From positions 1 to 61,479 of the forward strand of contig NZ_CAJYMD010000040.1 in the NCBI RefSeq assembly GCF_913776015.1: DNA of 61,479 nt, in the 5' to 3' direction. Source of the DNA: an uncultured Oxalicibacterium sp. Lineage in GTDB: Bacteria > Pseudomonadota > Gammaproteobacteria > Burkholderiales > Burkholderiaceae_D. Positions 19,527 to 30,018 of this stretch are shown here, in pieces. Within the stretch, counting starts at the first letter, position 1; every line of letters starts with the position of its first letter. The notes under the pieces were generated by a model. It did not search any database. It was not told the DNA's origin and saw only the letters and a list, made by a program, of their open reading frames with translations. The position numbers and the translations under genes are program-made.

Positions 19527-21347
19527 TCACTCGCCCATTGCGATGCCTTCACGCCGCGGATCGGCACCGCCGAACCAGAACGATTCGCCATGCACGCTCA
19601 TACGCATGATGCCGTGCAAGCCCGAGGTCTGTTCTTCGACTTCGATCTCGTGCCCCTGTGCCTGCAACGCGGCAATCAGCGAGGGTGATACCCGATCGCG
19701 CTCGAGTTCGGTCGGACCATTGCGGCTACCGACGTTCGGCAGACTGATTGCCTGCTGCACGTTGAGCCCCCAATCCATCGTACCGATCAGCGTTTTGCTG
19801 ACGTAGTTGATGATGGCAGAACCGCCGGGCGAACCGATCGCCATCACCAGCTTGCCGCTGTCTTTTTCGAAAACCAGTGTGGGCGACATCGAGCTGCGCG
19901 GCCGTTTGCCGGCCTCGACGCGATTGGCAACCGGGCCATGTTCGTCTACCGGCACCGACGAAAAATCGGTCAACTGGTTATTCAACAGAAAGCCGCGCAC
20001 CATCTGGCGCGAACCGAAGCCGTTTTCAATCGTTGTGGTCATGGCGAGAACATTGCCGTAGCCATCGGCAATCGACATATGCGAGGTGGAAGGCAATTCT
20101 GCTGCACGATCTCGCCCCCATGCCAGTTTCCGCATGCCCGGCGGCGTACCGGCTTCTGCCGTTCCCATCGAACGGCTAGTGATCAAGGTTGCACGTTGCG
20201 CCAAGTAAGCAGGATCGATCAGCGCTTTGCCACCATCCGGCAACGGTACAAAATCGGGGTCGGCGAGATAACGATTACGATCGGCATAAGCCAAGCGGCC
20301 CGCTTCACTGAACAGATGCACGGCTTGCGGCTGCCATGCGCCATCCACCGGCTGTAACTGCTGCAGATCGGTATGCGCAAGAATACCCAGCATCTGTGCA
20401 ATCGTGATCGCGCCAGACGAAGGCGGCGGCATGCCGCACAAACGCCACAGTCGATATTCATGGCAGAAAGGTTCGCGCAGTTTGGCGCGATAGCCTTGCA
20501 GGTCGGCCAGCGTCATGTAGCCCGGATTGCTCGGATGTGCGTGCACCTTGGCGACAATATCCTGCGCAATCGCGCCTTGATAGAACGCATCGGCACCGCC
20601 CTTGGCAATAGTACGCAAGGTGGCGGCAAGTTCCGGATTCTTGAGCAGATAACCGACCGGAAGCGATTTGCCGGCGGAATCGTAAAAATAGGCAGCGGCA
20701 ACCGGATCCTTGCGCAAGGCTTGCTCCTTGCTCAACAAGGTCGCCAGACGCGGACTCACCTGAAACCCTTTGTTGGCAAGCCGAATGGCAGGTTCGAACA
20801 ACGTTGCCCACGGCAGGCGGCCATGCGCCCGATGCGCATCTTCCAGCATGCGCAGCACACCTGGCACGCCCACCGAGCGACCTCCGATTACGGCTTCGTA
20901 AAACGTCATCGGCGTGCCATCGCTCTTGAGGAACAATGTGGGATCGACCGCCGCCGGTGCCGTTTCGCGTCCGTCATAGGCTTGTACAACACGGCCATCG
21001 TAATGCATGAGGAAGGCGCCGCCACCAATGCCCGACGATTGCGGCTCCACCAGCGTCAACACCAGCTGCACGGCAATCGCCGCATCGACGGCGGAACCAC
21101 CCTGCCGCAACATCCGTTCGCCCGCGGCCACCGCCAGCGGATTGGCTGCCACGACCATGTCCTTCTTCGTCAGCCAGCCCTGCTTTTCTTCATAGCCACT
21201 CGCACCTTCCGGGGCCAAGGTGATTGGATCGTGTTTCGCTTTCTTGGCGACTGGCTCACCAACTTGCCGAGCGGGTTGCTGCGCGCAGGCCGATAGCAGC
21301 CCGGCACACAGCATGGAAAGAAACGCGAGACGGAATCGATACGACAT
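19527..21347 (-). CDS. ggt: Gamma-glutamyltransferase (lipoprotein form)
   Basis: A 606-residue N-terminal nucleophile hydrolase that hydrolyses or transfers the gamma-glutamyl group of glutathione. The signal sequence ends in a lipobox (LLSAC), implying outer-membrane or periplasmic anchoring. The autocatalytic cleavage site is at the Thr in LPSTSHMSIADGYGNV, splitting large and small subunits. Further motifs are PSSGAITIAQML and GSPGGSAIINYV. Patatin follows 37 bp downstream on the same strand. Confidence 0.95.
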   Translation of the reverse strand: MSYRFRLAFLSMLCAGLLSACAQQPARQVGEPVAKKAKHDPITLAPEGASGYEEKQGWLTKKDMVVAANPLAVAAGERMLRQGGSAVDAAIAVQLVLTLVEPQSSGIGGGAFLMHYDGRVVQAYDGRETAPAAVDPTLFLKSDGTPMTFYEAVIGGRSVGVPGVLRMLEDAHRAHGRLPWATLFEPAIRLANKGFQVSPRLATLLSKEQALRKDPVAAAYFYDSAGKSLPVGYLLKNPELAATLRTIAKGGADAFYQGAIAQDIVAKVHAHPSNPGYMTLADLQGYRAKLREPFCHEYRLWRLCGMPPPSSGAITIAQMLGILAHTDLQQLQPVDGAWQPQAVHLFSEAGRLAYADRNRYLADPDFVPLPDGGKALIDPAYLAQRATLITSRSMGTAEAGTPPGMRKLAWGRDRAAELPSTSHMSIADGYGNVLAMTTTIENGFGSRQMVRGFLLNNQLTDFSSVPVDEHGPVANRVEAGKRPRSSMSPTLVFEKDSGKLVMAIGSPGGSAIINYVSKTLIGTMDWGLNVQQAISLPNVGSRNGPTELERDRVSPSLIAALQAQGHEIEVEEQTSGLHGIMRMSVHGESFWFGGADPRREGIAMGE

Positions 21348-21428
21348 GGCGGCTCCTGCAGAATCACAAACCTGTGCAGTGTAACGGTTGCCAGAAAGGC
21401 AAAGGGGAACAGCAGCAGGACGGACATG

Positions 21429-21454
21429 AAAAAAGCGGACACCAGGTCCGCTTT
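21429..21454 (-). terminator. Terminator of adk
   Basis: A 9-bp inverted repeat AAAGCGGAC / GTCCGCTTT with a 5-nt loop. On the minus strand it is followed by a T run (plus-strand GAAAAAA). Confidence 0.85.
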
Positions 21455-21506
21455 CTTATCGATGCGTTGCAATCAAACGCGATGTCGATTGCGACTATCG
21501 CTCCGA

Positions 21507-22172
<666 letters not shown>

Positions 22173-22358
22173 CTAAATGAGTTTGAATCGATGACCGCAG
22201 GACCGTCGCAGCCCCGGGGAAGTCTGAATCATGAATTGGCTTGTCAGCAGATGCCGGAATTTACCATAAAAAGGGGACCAAAGCCGTATTTCATAGCAAA
22301 GCGACAATACCAATCTTGCAGCAAACTTACTATGTATCTTCCGGCAGGTACAACCAAT

Positions 22359-23108
22359 TCAGGCGTAATGACGACGCACGCGCGCCAGATCGTCCGGCGT
22401 ATCCACGCCAGCGGCGGGTGCATCATCGGTGACGTGCACGGCAATCGGTACGCCATGCCATAACACGCGCAATTGCTCGAGCGCCTCGATCTGCTCAAGC
22501 GGCGACTGTTCGAGCGTCGGATACGCCTGCAGGAAATCATTGCGATACGCATAAAGGCCGATGTGCCGCAATGGCGCATAACCGGCAGGCAAGACTTGCT
22601 GTGTCTGCGCAAAACCATCGCGGTGCCAGGGAATTGTGGCGCGCGAAAAATACAGCGCACGTCCGTCTCGATCAAGGACGACCTTGACGACATTCGGATT
22701 GAAGGTTTCGGCCACATCGTGAATCGGATGTGCTGCCGTCGCCATCGGCACTGCCGTACCAATCAGTTTCGCTGTCGCGGCAATCAGTGCCGGATCAATC
22801 AACGGCTCGTCGCCCTGCACATTCACAACCACGGCATCCTGCGACAAACCGATTGCCGCCGCCACTTCTGCGATGCGGTCGGTACCGGAAGGATGATCAC
22901 TGCGCGTCATGCAGGCTTGCACGCCATGCTGCGCGCAAGCCGCCAGAATATCGGCGTGATCAGTTGCAACGATGATGCGCGCTGCCCCCGATTGCGCGGC
23001 ACGCTCGGCCACGCGCACGATCATCGGCTTGCCGCCGAGATCGGCGAGCGGCTTGTTCGGCAAACGGGTGGAAGCGAGACGAGCGGGAATGATGACGGTG
23101 AAAGACAT
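22359..23108 (-). CDS. kdsB: 3-deoxy-manno-octulosonate cytidylyltransferase
   Basis: A 249-residue nucleotidyltransferase that activates Kdo as CMP-Kdo for lipopolysaccharide core assembly. It starts [21 protein letters not shown], the CTP-binding motif of the family, and contains [10 protein letters not shown] (metal-binding Asp). The ATG at 23108 is used because the family begins there and GGAAG precedes it. Co-directional with lpxK and the Trm112-like gene in an outer-membrane biogenesis operon. Confidence 0.97.
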   Translation of the reverse strand: MSFTVIIPARLASTRLPNKPLADLGGKPMIVRVAERAAQSGAARIIVATDHADILAACAQHGVQACMTRSDHPSGTDRIAEVAAAIGLSQDAVVVNVQGDEPLIDPALIAATAKLIGTAVPMATAAHPIHDVAETFNPNVVKVVLDRDGRALYFSRATIPWHRDGFAQTQQVLPAGYAPLRHIGLYAYRNDFLQAYPTLEQSPLEQIEALEQLRVLWHGVPIAVHVTDDAPAAGVDTPDDLARVRRHYA

Positions 23109-23146
23109 GCAAACTTCCGAAAAACGGGAAACGAAGTGCCTCGGAG

Positions 23147-23329
23147 TTAGTCGGCAGCAGGCGTCAGTTGCAGATCGCGCGCCTGATCTGCCCACATGAT
23201 CGGGATGCCGTCACGAATCGGATACGCGAGGCGATCGGCCTTGCAGATCAGTTCCTTCGCTTTCTTGTCGTGTTCGAGCGGACCTTTGCAGATCGGGCAA
23301 ACCAGGATGTCAAGCAATCGAGTGTCCAC
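23147..23329 (-). CDS. Trm112-like/UPF0434 small zinc-ribbon protein
   Basis: A 60-residue protein of the YcaR/Trm112 type: [20 protein letters not shown] with a CxxC pair, a second Cys in [13 protein letters not shown], and RDGIPIM. Eukaryotic Trm112 is a partner of methyltransferases; the bacterial role is not established. The start overlaps the end of lpxK by 20 bp, and kdsB follows, an arrangement conserved in many proteobacteria. Confidence 0.93.
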   Translation of the reverse strand: MDTRLLDILVCPICKGPLEHDKKAKELICKADRLAYPIRDGIPIMWADQARDLQLTPAAD

Positions 23330-24338
23330 GGAGTTTCTCCACTATGCGTTCGGCGAAGGCGCCTTCGATTTGCGCCGTCACGGGAACGACCCAGATACGC
23401 GGGTCGTTTTTCAATGTTTCATGTTGGCGACATTTTACTGCATCCTTCTCGGTGATCAGGATGACTTCCGTCTGTGAATCGGCAAACGGATTCGTCGCAA
23501 AATCGTGATGATCCGGCAAAGGCAGGCGTTCGAATTGCAAGCCGGAGGCCTGCAACATATCGAAGAACCGCGCCGGATTGCCGATGCCCGCTGCCGCCAG
23601 CAACGATGGTATCGCAGCAAATGCAGCAAGCGGCTGTCGCTGTTGCGAATCGCTCAGGCGCTCTGCAAATGCACCATGCAATTGCATCGTGATTGCATGG
23701 TCCGGCACACCGGGTGCCGGCAAACCGCCATTGATCACGGTGAAATCGCGCGGGCGCGAAGCCGGTTCACGCAGCGGGCCGGCTGGCAACAGCCAGCCAT
23801 TGCCCACACCGCGGCGATCAAACAGGATGATTTCGATATCACGTGCCAGACGGTAATGCTGCAACCCGTCATCGGAGATGATGACATCGACGAAAGGATG
23901 CGCCGCCAGCAAAGCCCGTGCCGCCGCCACGCGATCGCGCCCGACCACCACCGGACAGGCGGCGCGCTGCGCGATCAGTAAAGGCTCATCCCCGACTTTG
24001 GATGGCAAGGCATCCGGTGCCACCGTTTTGATGACGGTATTGTCGGCACCGTAACCGCGCGAAATCACTCCCGGATGAAAACCCGCATCGCGCAAGGCTT
24101 GCACCAGCCAGATCGTCAAAGGCGTCTTGCCAGTGCCACCCACGAAGATATTGCCGACCACGACGACCGGCACTGGCAACTTGCCGCTTTCCGCGCTTTC
24201 TGCCAAGTCACGCTGGCGACGCGATGCGGCAATGCGACCGAACAGGCAAGCCAGTGGCAGCATCGCATGGGCGAAGACACCACGCCGCATCCAGTTGCGC
24301 GTGAGGAAAGCTTCGAGTCGGGAATGTATGTGTGCCAC
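23310..24338 (-). CDS. lpxK: Tetraacyldisaccharide 4'-kinase
   Basis: A 342-residue inner-membrane-associated kinase that phosphorylates the lipid A disaccharide at the 4' position. The P-loop is in [20 protein letters not shown], and [17 protein letters not shown] carries the family's conserved DDGxQ motif. The N terminus has a hydrophobic membrane-associating helix ([13 protein letters not shown]). It sits between exbD and the Trm112-like gene. Confidence 0.96.
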   Translation of the reverse strand: MAHIHSRLEAFLTRNWMRRGVFAHAMLPLACLFGRIAASRRQRDLAESAESGKLPVPVVVVGNIFVGGTGKTPLTIWLVQALRDAGFHPGVISRGYGADNTVIKTVAPDALPSKVGDEPLLIAQRAACPVVVGRDRVAAARALLAAHPFVDVIISDDGLQHYRLARDIEIILFDRRGVGNGWLLPAGPLREPASRPRDFTVINGGLPAPGVPDHAITMQLHGAFAERLSDSQQRQPLAAFAAIPSLLAAAGIGNPARFFDMLQASGLQFERLPLPDHHDFATNPFADSQTEVILITEKDAVKCRQHETLKNDPRIWVVPVTAQIEGAFAERIVEKLRGHSIA

Positions 24339-24430
24339 GAGCCTATCCTTGCATTACTGCCAGCGAGCATGCCGGCCGCGCTGGTGGATCGCAAAAGAGC
24401 GTATCGAACAACACCAGCGGAAGCCCACGA

Positions 24431-24865
24431 CTACTTCTTGCCGCGGGTCTGTGCAACGAAGGTCACCTTGGCGTAGCCCGCAATGCGTGCGGCATCCAGC
24501 ACGTTGACGACCGTCTGGTGCGTTGCCGTGGCATCGGCAGCAATCGCAATCACGGGATCGGCATTTTTACGATTGGAAGCATTGACTGCGGCCGTCAATT
24601 CAGCCGCCAAACCCTCGGCATTCTGCACCGCCACGCGTTGGTTGTTGATGGTGTAGCGATTTTGCGCATCGATGCCGACATTGATTTGCAGCGGCTGCTC
24701 TTGCGCTTTTTCGGCATCGGCCGTCGGCAGCGTGATCTGCAATGCGGTGAACTTGCTGAAAGTGGTCGTCACCATCAGGAAGATCAAAATCACGAGCAGC
24801 ACATCAATGAACGGAATCAGGTTGATTTCCGGATCTTCGCGGCCGTGGCGTTTGCGGAAGTTCAT
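24431..24865 (-). CDS. exbD: ExbD/TolR family energy-transduction protein
   Basis: A 144-residue single-span inner-membrane protein. The transmembrane helix INLIPFIDVLLVILIFLMVTT carries the proton-responsive Asp (FIDVLL). With ExbB it uses the proton motive force to drive TonB or a Tol-like partner. No tonB gene is adjacent. It starts 18 bp after exbB and continues into lpxK, so the proteins may serve outer-membrane energisation alongside lipid A synthesis. Confidence 0.93.
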   Translation of the reverse strand: MNFRKRHGREDPEINLIPFIDVLLVILIFLMVTTTFSKFTALQITLPTADAEKAQEQPLQINVGIDAQNRYTINNQRVAVQNAEGLAAELTAAVNASNRKNADPVIAIAADATATHQTVVNVLDAARIAGYAKVTFVAQTRGKK

Positions 24866-24883
24866 GCGGGTATCCGTTGCGCC

Positions 24884-25495
24884 TTACTTGCGGTTGCCAT
24901 GCACGATATCGACAAACTTCACCGCCTGCTGCTCCATCTCGACCACGAAGGTATCCACCAGCGCGCGGAAGTGACGATAGAACACCAGCGCGGGCATGGC
25001 GATGGCGATACCGAAGCCCGTGTTGTAGAGCGCAATCGAAATACCATGCGCCAGTTGGCCGGGATTGGAGCCGGTGCCCGAAGCATTTTGCGAACCGAAA
25101 ATCTCGATCATGCCCACGATCGTGCCGAACAAACCCATCAGCGGCGCCAGCGAAGCGATCGTACCCAGCGTGGTGAGGAAGCGTTCGAGCTCATGCGCAG
25201 TGGCCTGCCCTGCTTCTTCGATCGACTCCTTCATCACTTCCCGTGGCGAATCGACGTTGCGCAGGCCCGCTGCCAATACACGGCCCAGCGGGGAATTCTG
25301 TTCGAGCGTGGCGACCACGTTCGCGTCGATCTTGCCATTGTGATAGACACGAATGACTTCTTGCAGCAGGGTCGGCGGCAAGATGCGATTGCGGCGCAGG
25401 TACAGCAGGCGTTCAACGATGAGCGTCAGTGCGATGACCGAAGCCAGCAGCAGAAAGTAGATCGGCCAGCCTGCCGCTTGGATGATGGCGAGCAA
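24884..25495 (-). CDS. exbB: ExbB/TolQ/MotA family proton channel protein
   Basis: A 203-residue polytopic inner-membrane protein with three hydrophobic segments: near residues 10-30, and the pair around TIASLAPLMGLFGTIVGMIEIF and GISIALYNTGFGIAIAMPALVFY, which form the conserved channel helices. First gene of the exbB-exbD-lpxK-(Trm112-like)-kdsB series. In betaproteobacteria known to me xseA lies directly upstream; here about 21 kb of other genes intervene. Confidence 0.93.
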   Translation of the reverse strand: MLAIIQAAGWPIYFLLLASVIALTLIVERLLYLRRNRILPPTLLQEVIRVYHNGKIDANVVATLEQNSPLGRVLAAGLRNVDSPREVMKESIEEAGQATAHELERFLTTLGTIASLAPLMGLFGTIVGMIEIFGSQNASGTGSNPGQLAHGISIALYNTGFGIAIAMPALVFYRHFRALVDTFVVEMEQQAVKFVDIVHGNRK

Positions 25496-25858
25496 AATGA
25501 GCTCCTTCGTTGAATCGGGTAGGAATAGTTACGGATGGAGAATGTAACGTTTTGGCACAGGCGAAGCAAGGTTTCGACAAGGCAAACAAGTCAAATGCAA
25601 TACACGCGCCCTTAAAGCAACAGTCTAGCAAGGCATGCGCAGGACTTATCCCTGCCTTAAAAGTTATACACGGTTATGCAGTTTTTCTGTGGACAAGATT
25701 GTGAGCAACCAGTGTGAACACATGACAATACATTGATTACAAAGGATATTTTTTGACTGCTTCAGAAAAAAGCAGTTCCGACTTTTCCACAGCGTGAAAA
25801 TTGGCAGCATTACCATGCTGCCGACCTGATCAAACAATACGTTTAGGGGTAACGAATG
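25496..25858. other. Intergenic region upstream of exbB with DnaA-box-like 9-mers
   Basis: No credible gene lies here; the open frame at 25664-25915 (minus) has no protein-like features. Three 9-mers resemble DnaA boxes: TTATACACG (25664-25672), TGTGGACAA (25689-25697, reverse of TTGTCCACA) and TTTTCCACA (25783-25791). The exbB promoter must also lie here on the minus strand. Confidence 0.35.
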
Positions 25859-25888
25859 ACAAAAAGCGGCCATGAAGCCCGCTTTTTT
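25859..25888 (-). terminator. Terminator of the first chemoreceptor gene
   Basis: Stem AAAAAGCGG (25861-25869) / CCGCTTTTT (25879-25887), loop 9 nt, with an A run on the plus strand that reads as a U tract for the minus-strand gene. Confidence 0.8.
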
Positions 25889-25977
25889 ATTTTCATACCG
25901 TGCCGTCAATCTCAACGAACGACATGCGGCTCATCAATCACGTCCGCTGCGGGAACCAATCCATTCAAACACAACGA

Positions 25978-27696
25978 TCAAAAGGTTTCCCAATCATCGT
26001 CCTTGCCTGCAGCTTGAGGCGCATGCGCAATCGCTGGCGATGCCTTACGTACTGGCAGGGCTGGTTTCTGTGTGACATGGGAAACCGCCGTCTTGGCCGG
26101 TTGGGCGATTGCCGCCAGCGAGGAAGCGCCTTGCGCCGTTCCCAACTGGAATACGCTAACCAGTTCGACCAGACGCGAACCCTGCTGGTTGAGGCTTTCA
26201 GCCGCTGCTGCCGACTCTTCCACCAAGGCTGCATTTTGCTGCGTCACCTGATCCAGCTGGCTGACGGCATCGCTAACTTGCGATACGCCCTGCGTTTGTT
26301 CATGCGTTGCACTACCGATCTCACCGATCAGGTCAGCCACACGGCGCACTTGGTTGACGATCTCATCCATCGTGGCACCCGCCTCTTCCACTAATTGCGA
26401 ACCGGACTCGACCTTGGAAACACTTTCCTCGATCAGGCTCTTGATCTCCTTCGCAGCTTGGGCAGAACGTTGTGCCAGCGTACGTACTTCCGATGCAACG
26501 ACGGCAAAACCGCGCCCCTGCTCGCCTGCGCGTGCGGCTTCAACCGCGGCATTCAACGCCAGGATATTCGTCTGGAAAGCGATCGAATCAATCACGCCGA
26601 TGATCTCGCTAATCTTGCGTGAACTGGTCGTGATGTCATCCATCGTGCGCACCACATTGCCAACCACTTCGCCGCCACGGCTAGCCGTTTCGCTTGCAGA
26701 AGTAGCGAGTTGCGTCGCGGTCTTGACGGTTTCCGCATTGTTCTTGATCGTGGAGCTCATCTCTTCCATGGAAGCCGCCGTTTCTTCTAGGTTCGACGCT
26801 TGCTCTTCAGTACGCTGACTGAGATCGGCATTTCCGACGGCAATCTGGCCTGCTCCAGTCGCAATCGATTCACTGCTCTTGCGAACTTCACTCACGATCT
26901 GCGCCAGGTTGCTACGCATTGCCCCCATTGCTGCCAACACGCTGCTGGTATCGCCACGGCGCAGTTCAACGTCGACAGCAAGATTGCCCTTGGCAACCTG
27001 CTGTGCCACTTCGGTAGCATAGGAAGGTTCCCCGCCGATTTGAGCTTTGACGGTACGAGTAATGATCCTCGCAACAAAAGCGCCCAACACCGCAGAAGCC
27101 ACTGCAAGGATCAACATGATGCGACCGGCACCAGCAATGCTTGTTTCTGCCTGATTGCCCGCCGCCGCGGTTTGATTGATCTGAAATTTACTCAATGCTT
27201 CGATGGCGTTGAAGTAGGCATTTTGCTGCTGCCGCATCTCGCCCATGAGCAAATCACGCGCTTCCTCCATTTTGTTAGCGAGCCCAAGCGTGACGACTCG
27301 CGGAACAGATTGCTTGTAATACGCCAAACTCGTATCCATCACCGTTTTCAGTAATGCACGCCCCTCCTCCGAATTAATCGCTTTCTGCAAATCGACAATT
27401 GTTTTCTCGTTCAATGCCAATACTTCGTCGATACGGGCTTTTTCCTTCAACATGGAAGCCTCGTCTTCCAACAAAGCCAGATTGCGTGTCGCCCGTGCGA
27501 CAAGATTGGCGTTGTCCTGCAACTCCTTCAGTCTCAACACGTTTGGCAGACGGTTTTCCGTAATGTCATTGACGTTCTCGCCAATTCCGCTCAATTGCAC
27601 ACGTCCAAAAATCGCAACCATGAAACCGATAGCGATGATCAGGAAAAATCCCGAACCCAGCATCGTTCCCAATTTCATGTTTTTGAGGATATTCAT
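25978..27696 (-). CDS. Methyl-accepting chemotaxis protein with C-terminal WETF tether
   Basis: A 572-residue transmembrane chemoreceptor. A first membrane helix (about 10-30), a periplasmic helical-bundle sensor domain, a second membrane helix (about 195-215), HAMP and then the long cytoplasmic signalling coil follow in order. The hairpin tip [33 protein letters not shown], which contacts CheA/CheW, is intact. The protein ends DDDWETF, matching the xWETF pentapeptide that tethers CheR/CheB in enterobacterial receptors. The ligand cannot be deduced. It is transcribed alone and ends at a hairpin. Confidence 0.95.
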   Translation of the reverse strand: MNILKNMKLGTMLGSGFFLIIAIGFMVAIFGRVQLSGIGENVNDITENRLPNVLRLKELQDNANLVARATRNLALLEDEASMLKEKARIDEVLALNEKTIVDLQKAINSEEGRALLKTVMDTSLAYYKQSVPRVVTLGLANKMEEARDLLMGEMRQQQNAYFNAIEALSKFQINQTAAAGNQAETSIAGAGRIMLILAVASAVLGAFVARIITRTVKAQIGGEPSYATEVAQQVAKGNLAVDVELRRGDTSSVLAAMGAMRSNLAQIVSEVRKSSESIATGAGQIAVGNADLSQRTEEQASNLEETAASMEEMSSTIKNNAETVKTATQLATSASETASRGGEVVGNVVRTMDDITTSSRKISEIIGVIDSIAFQTNILALNAAVEAARAGEQGRGFAVVASEVRTLAQRSAQAAKEIKSLIEESVSKVESGSQLVEEAGATMDEIVNQVRRVADLIGEIGSATHEQTQGVSQVSDAVSQLDQVTQQNAALVEESAAAAESLNQQGSRLVELVSVFQLGTAQGASSLAAIAQPAKTAVSHVTQKPALPVRKASPAIAHAPQAAGKDDDWETF

Positions 27697-27966
27697 ATTT
27701 TTTTCCCTATGTTTTTATTAGCACGACGTCATTAGCTTTAGCCAACAACATATTTCCACAAGGAAACAAATCAAGAATAACGCTTTCACGAATGAATAAA
27801 CGGCTATTTGAAGTAGAACCAGATTAAAAAATATTAAATCTTGTTAATTCACGAAATAGGTAACGATTTCAAGGTTTTTTAGACCGACCGGCCAATGATC
27901 GCCACCATAAATATGGTATTTATCTAAACCCGTTTGCATAACTTCCTATTCCAAATGCAAAGGACA
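27697..27966. other. AT-rich intergenic region before the first chemoreceptor
   Basis: No gene is seen. The stretch is AT-rich and contains a short palindrome ACCATA-AA-TATGGT (27904-27917) whose role is unknown. Promoter elements for the minus-strand chemoreceptor are expected here but I could not assign them with confidence. Confidence 0.4.
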
Positions 27967-27996
27967 TAAAAAAAGCCATGTCACAGACATGGCTTT
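27967..27996 (-). terminator. Terminator of the AAA+ ATPase gene
   Basis: An 11-bp stem AAAGCCATGTC (27972-27982) / GACATGGCTTT (27986-27996) with a 3-nt loop; the plus-strand A run (27968-27974) gives a U tract on the minus strand. Confidence 0.88.
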
Positions 27997-28019
27997 AGAT
28001 AAATCGTTGATGCGTCGAA

Positions 28020-29648
28020 TTAATCGCGAATTCCTCTGAATACGGCACATTGTCGAAATGCCTCTTCGGATAGCGGAATGTCCTTGCTCTTGCAATACTT
28101 GGATGTCAGCTTCAACAGTTCCTTGATATCGCGACCGCTGCACTTGGCGTAAACATCGCTCAGGCGGTCGATCAACGCGTCCGACAGATCGGCATGGAAT
28201 TGCGTCGACAGCGATTTCCACAAGCGCATCGCATCAGCCTTGGGCGGCACTTCATACTGGATCGTGGCAATGCAGCGCGATAGAATTGCATCGTCAACAT
28301 CGCCAATGCGGTTGGTGGTCATGAACAGCAAACCCTTGAAGTATTCAAGCGTGCGCAGGAATTCGGCAACGATGGCGTTATGCTGCAGATCATTGTCGCG
28401 ACAACGAATGTAGACATCTGCTTCGTCCAGCAGCAAGATGGAATCCCAACGCGCAGCACGACGCAGGATAGCGGAGAGGTTGCGCTCGACAGATTCAGCC
28501 GTAATGCCCAACTGCCCCGAATGTACGCGGTACAAAGGCTTGCGTACGATTTCCGAATACACCTCGGCCGTCAGCGTCTTGCCCAAGCCGGGCGCACCCT
28601 GGCAAAGAATCGTCGTCCCCCCCGATTTGCCTTCGACGAAGTCTTCCATTGTCACATTCATGCCGGCCGTCAGGATGTCGATCAGATCGCGATGTGCTGC
28701 TGGCAGTACAAGCTTTTCACGCAATTCCGGCTTGTATTCGTAAAGGCTGACGTTTTGCACGTGCACCCAGATGTTCTGGTGCAGTTCCAGATGGAACAGA
28801 TTGAGGTAGCAATGCATCGGAATGCGTTCGAAGCCTTCCGCGTATTCCGCATCGCGCCAGAACTCGGCATCCGTCATCATCTCGAAGCGGCGATCGAGAA
28901 TTTCCTCATCATTGACGCATTTGGCCGACATGCCTTCCTTCAGCGTCATCATCGAGACTTTTTCCTTGTCGTCGATGGTGAACGCGGCATTACGCGCAAC
29001 GAACTGCTGGCCGAAGCGGCGCTGGTAATCGAGGAAGCGCTTGGCATGCAGTTCGTATTCCTGCTTGAATTCAGGGCACTCCTTGAAGTAACCCATCTCA
29101 CCCAGCAGTTCTGGAATCGTGCGATTGACGATGTCGTGACGGTTGATGACGATGGCGTTCGTCATGCCGGTACGACGCAAACGCATATCGCTGACCTCTT
29201 CCTTCGCCGCTGCCTGCATGGTGTTGGCCAGCAGATCGACCACGACATACGGCGCGCCCTGATCCGGCACCATGTAGCGCAGACGATGAATCAGCCACGG
29301 TAGCAGCACGCCATCCTTGTTGCGCTTGTAGATCCAGCCATCGATCACATCACGCGCCAGATAAGCGGCCAAGCCCGGCACGACCTGTTCCAGATCAGGA
29401 ATCTTTCGCGCCTGTGGCGCGTTGCGGATATTGTCCAGCGCCAGCATCTGGAACATCAGCGAACGTTGCTGATTCGACTTGGCCAGGTTGTATAGCGTAT
29501 TGAGAGATTTGCCATCGAATAGACGGCTGGCCACGATCATGTGACCATGACACACGCCATGCTCGGCCAGACGCTTGGCCAGCGGCGATTGCGGCTCGAT
29601 CATGCCGAGCAAGACATTGACCAGTGATTCGGGTATTTCAAAATCCAT
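28020..29648 (-). CDS. Stand-alone AAA+ ATPase with unrecognised N-terminal region
   Basis: A 542-residue protein. The C-terminal third is a classical AAA+ module: Walker A GAPGLGKT (351-358), Walker B LLLDEAD (405-411), sensor-1 Asn in TTNR (444-447), a likely arginine finger in DDAILSRC, and a helical lid. The first ~330 residues match no family I recognise; they are soluble, mixed alpha/beta, without membrane helices. Such a layout suits a remodelling ATPase with its own substrate-recognition domain. The ATG at 29648 has AGGAG five nt upstream. It is monocistronic with its own terminator, and the neighbours (chemoreceptor, RarD permease) give no clue. Confidence 0.85.
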   Translation of the reverse strand: MDFEIPESLVNVLLGMIEPQSPLAKRLAEHGVCHGHMIVASRLFDGKSLNTLYNLAKSNQQRSLMFQMLALDNIRNAPQARKIPDLEQVVPGLAAYLARDVIDGWIYKRNKDGVLLPWLIHRLRYMVPDQGAPYVVVDLLANTMQAAAKEEVSDMRLRRTGMTNAIVINRHDIVNRTIPELLGEMGYFKECPEFKQEYELHAKRFLDYQRRFGQQFVARNAAFTIDDKEKVSMMTLKEGMSAKCVNDEEILDRRFEMMTDAEFWRDAEYAEGFERIPMHCYLNLFHLELHQNIWVHVQNVSLYEYKPELREKLVLPAAHRDLIDILTAGMNVTMEDFVEGKSGGTTILCQGAPGLGKTLTAEVYSEIVRKPLYRVHSGQLGITAESVERNLSAILRRAARWDSILLLDEADVYIRCRDNDLQHNAIVAEFLRTLEYFKGLLFMTTNRIGDVDDAILSRCIATIQYEVPPKADAMRLWKSLSTQFHADLSDALIDRLSDVYAKCSGRDIKELLKLTSKYCKSKDIPLSEEAFRQCAVFRGIRD

Positions 29649-30018
29649 CACAGCTCCTGCGATTGGCGCGCTCATGCACGCTTCGAATGATTCCGCTACA
29701 CGGTAACCATGCAACGAACGTGGGGCTCAGCGAGGAAGATTTGCCGATCCGGCAAGGCATCGCTGGAAAAACAAACGGCCTCCATCGCTGGAAGCCGCAA
29801 CCTGACAAGGGCGGCGGGGATGACTCCCTCTGCTGAAGGGCTGCGCTCTCGTCAACAACATGGCGATCATAAAGCAATCCAGGATCACTGTGAAGCCACG
29901 CGCCCAAGTGCCCGACATGATACCGCGTCACCTGCAAAACGATGCTCACGCAGACGACCACGCCTCCATCGAACGGCTTATACTGACGGCCTTTCCCCTG
30001 CCCCGATATCGAACACCT
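29649..30018. other. Divergent intergenic region, AAA+ ATPase / RarD
   Basis: About 370 bp with no credible gene. An 11-bp direct repeat CATCGCTGGAA occurs at 29758-29768 and 29783-29793, and TTGCCGATCCGGCAA (29741-29755) can form a small hairpin. The open frame continues upstream of rarD to 29860 but lacks family similarity there. I could not match the sequence to any known riboswitch. Confidence 0.4.

Noticed and set aside
25664-25791. Replication origin
   Set aside because: The DnaA-like boxes lack neighbouring dnaA/dnaN/parAB genes and an evident unwinding element, so an origin call is unsupported.
29649-30018. Possible riboswitch (glycine or cobalamin type) before the AAA+ ATPase or rarD
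   Set aside because: Short hairpins and a repeat exist, but none of the conserved sequence blocks of those classes could be matched on either strand.
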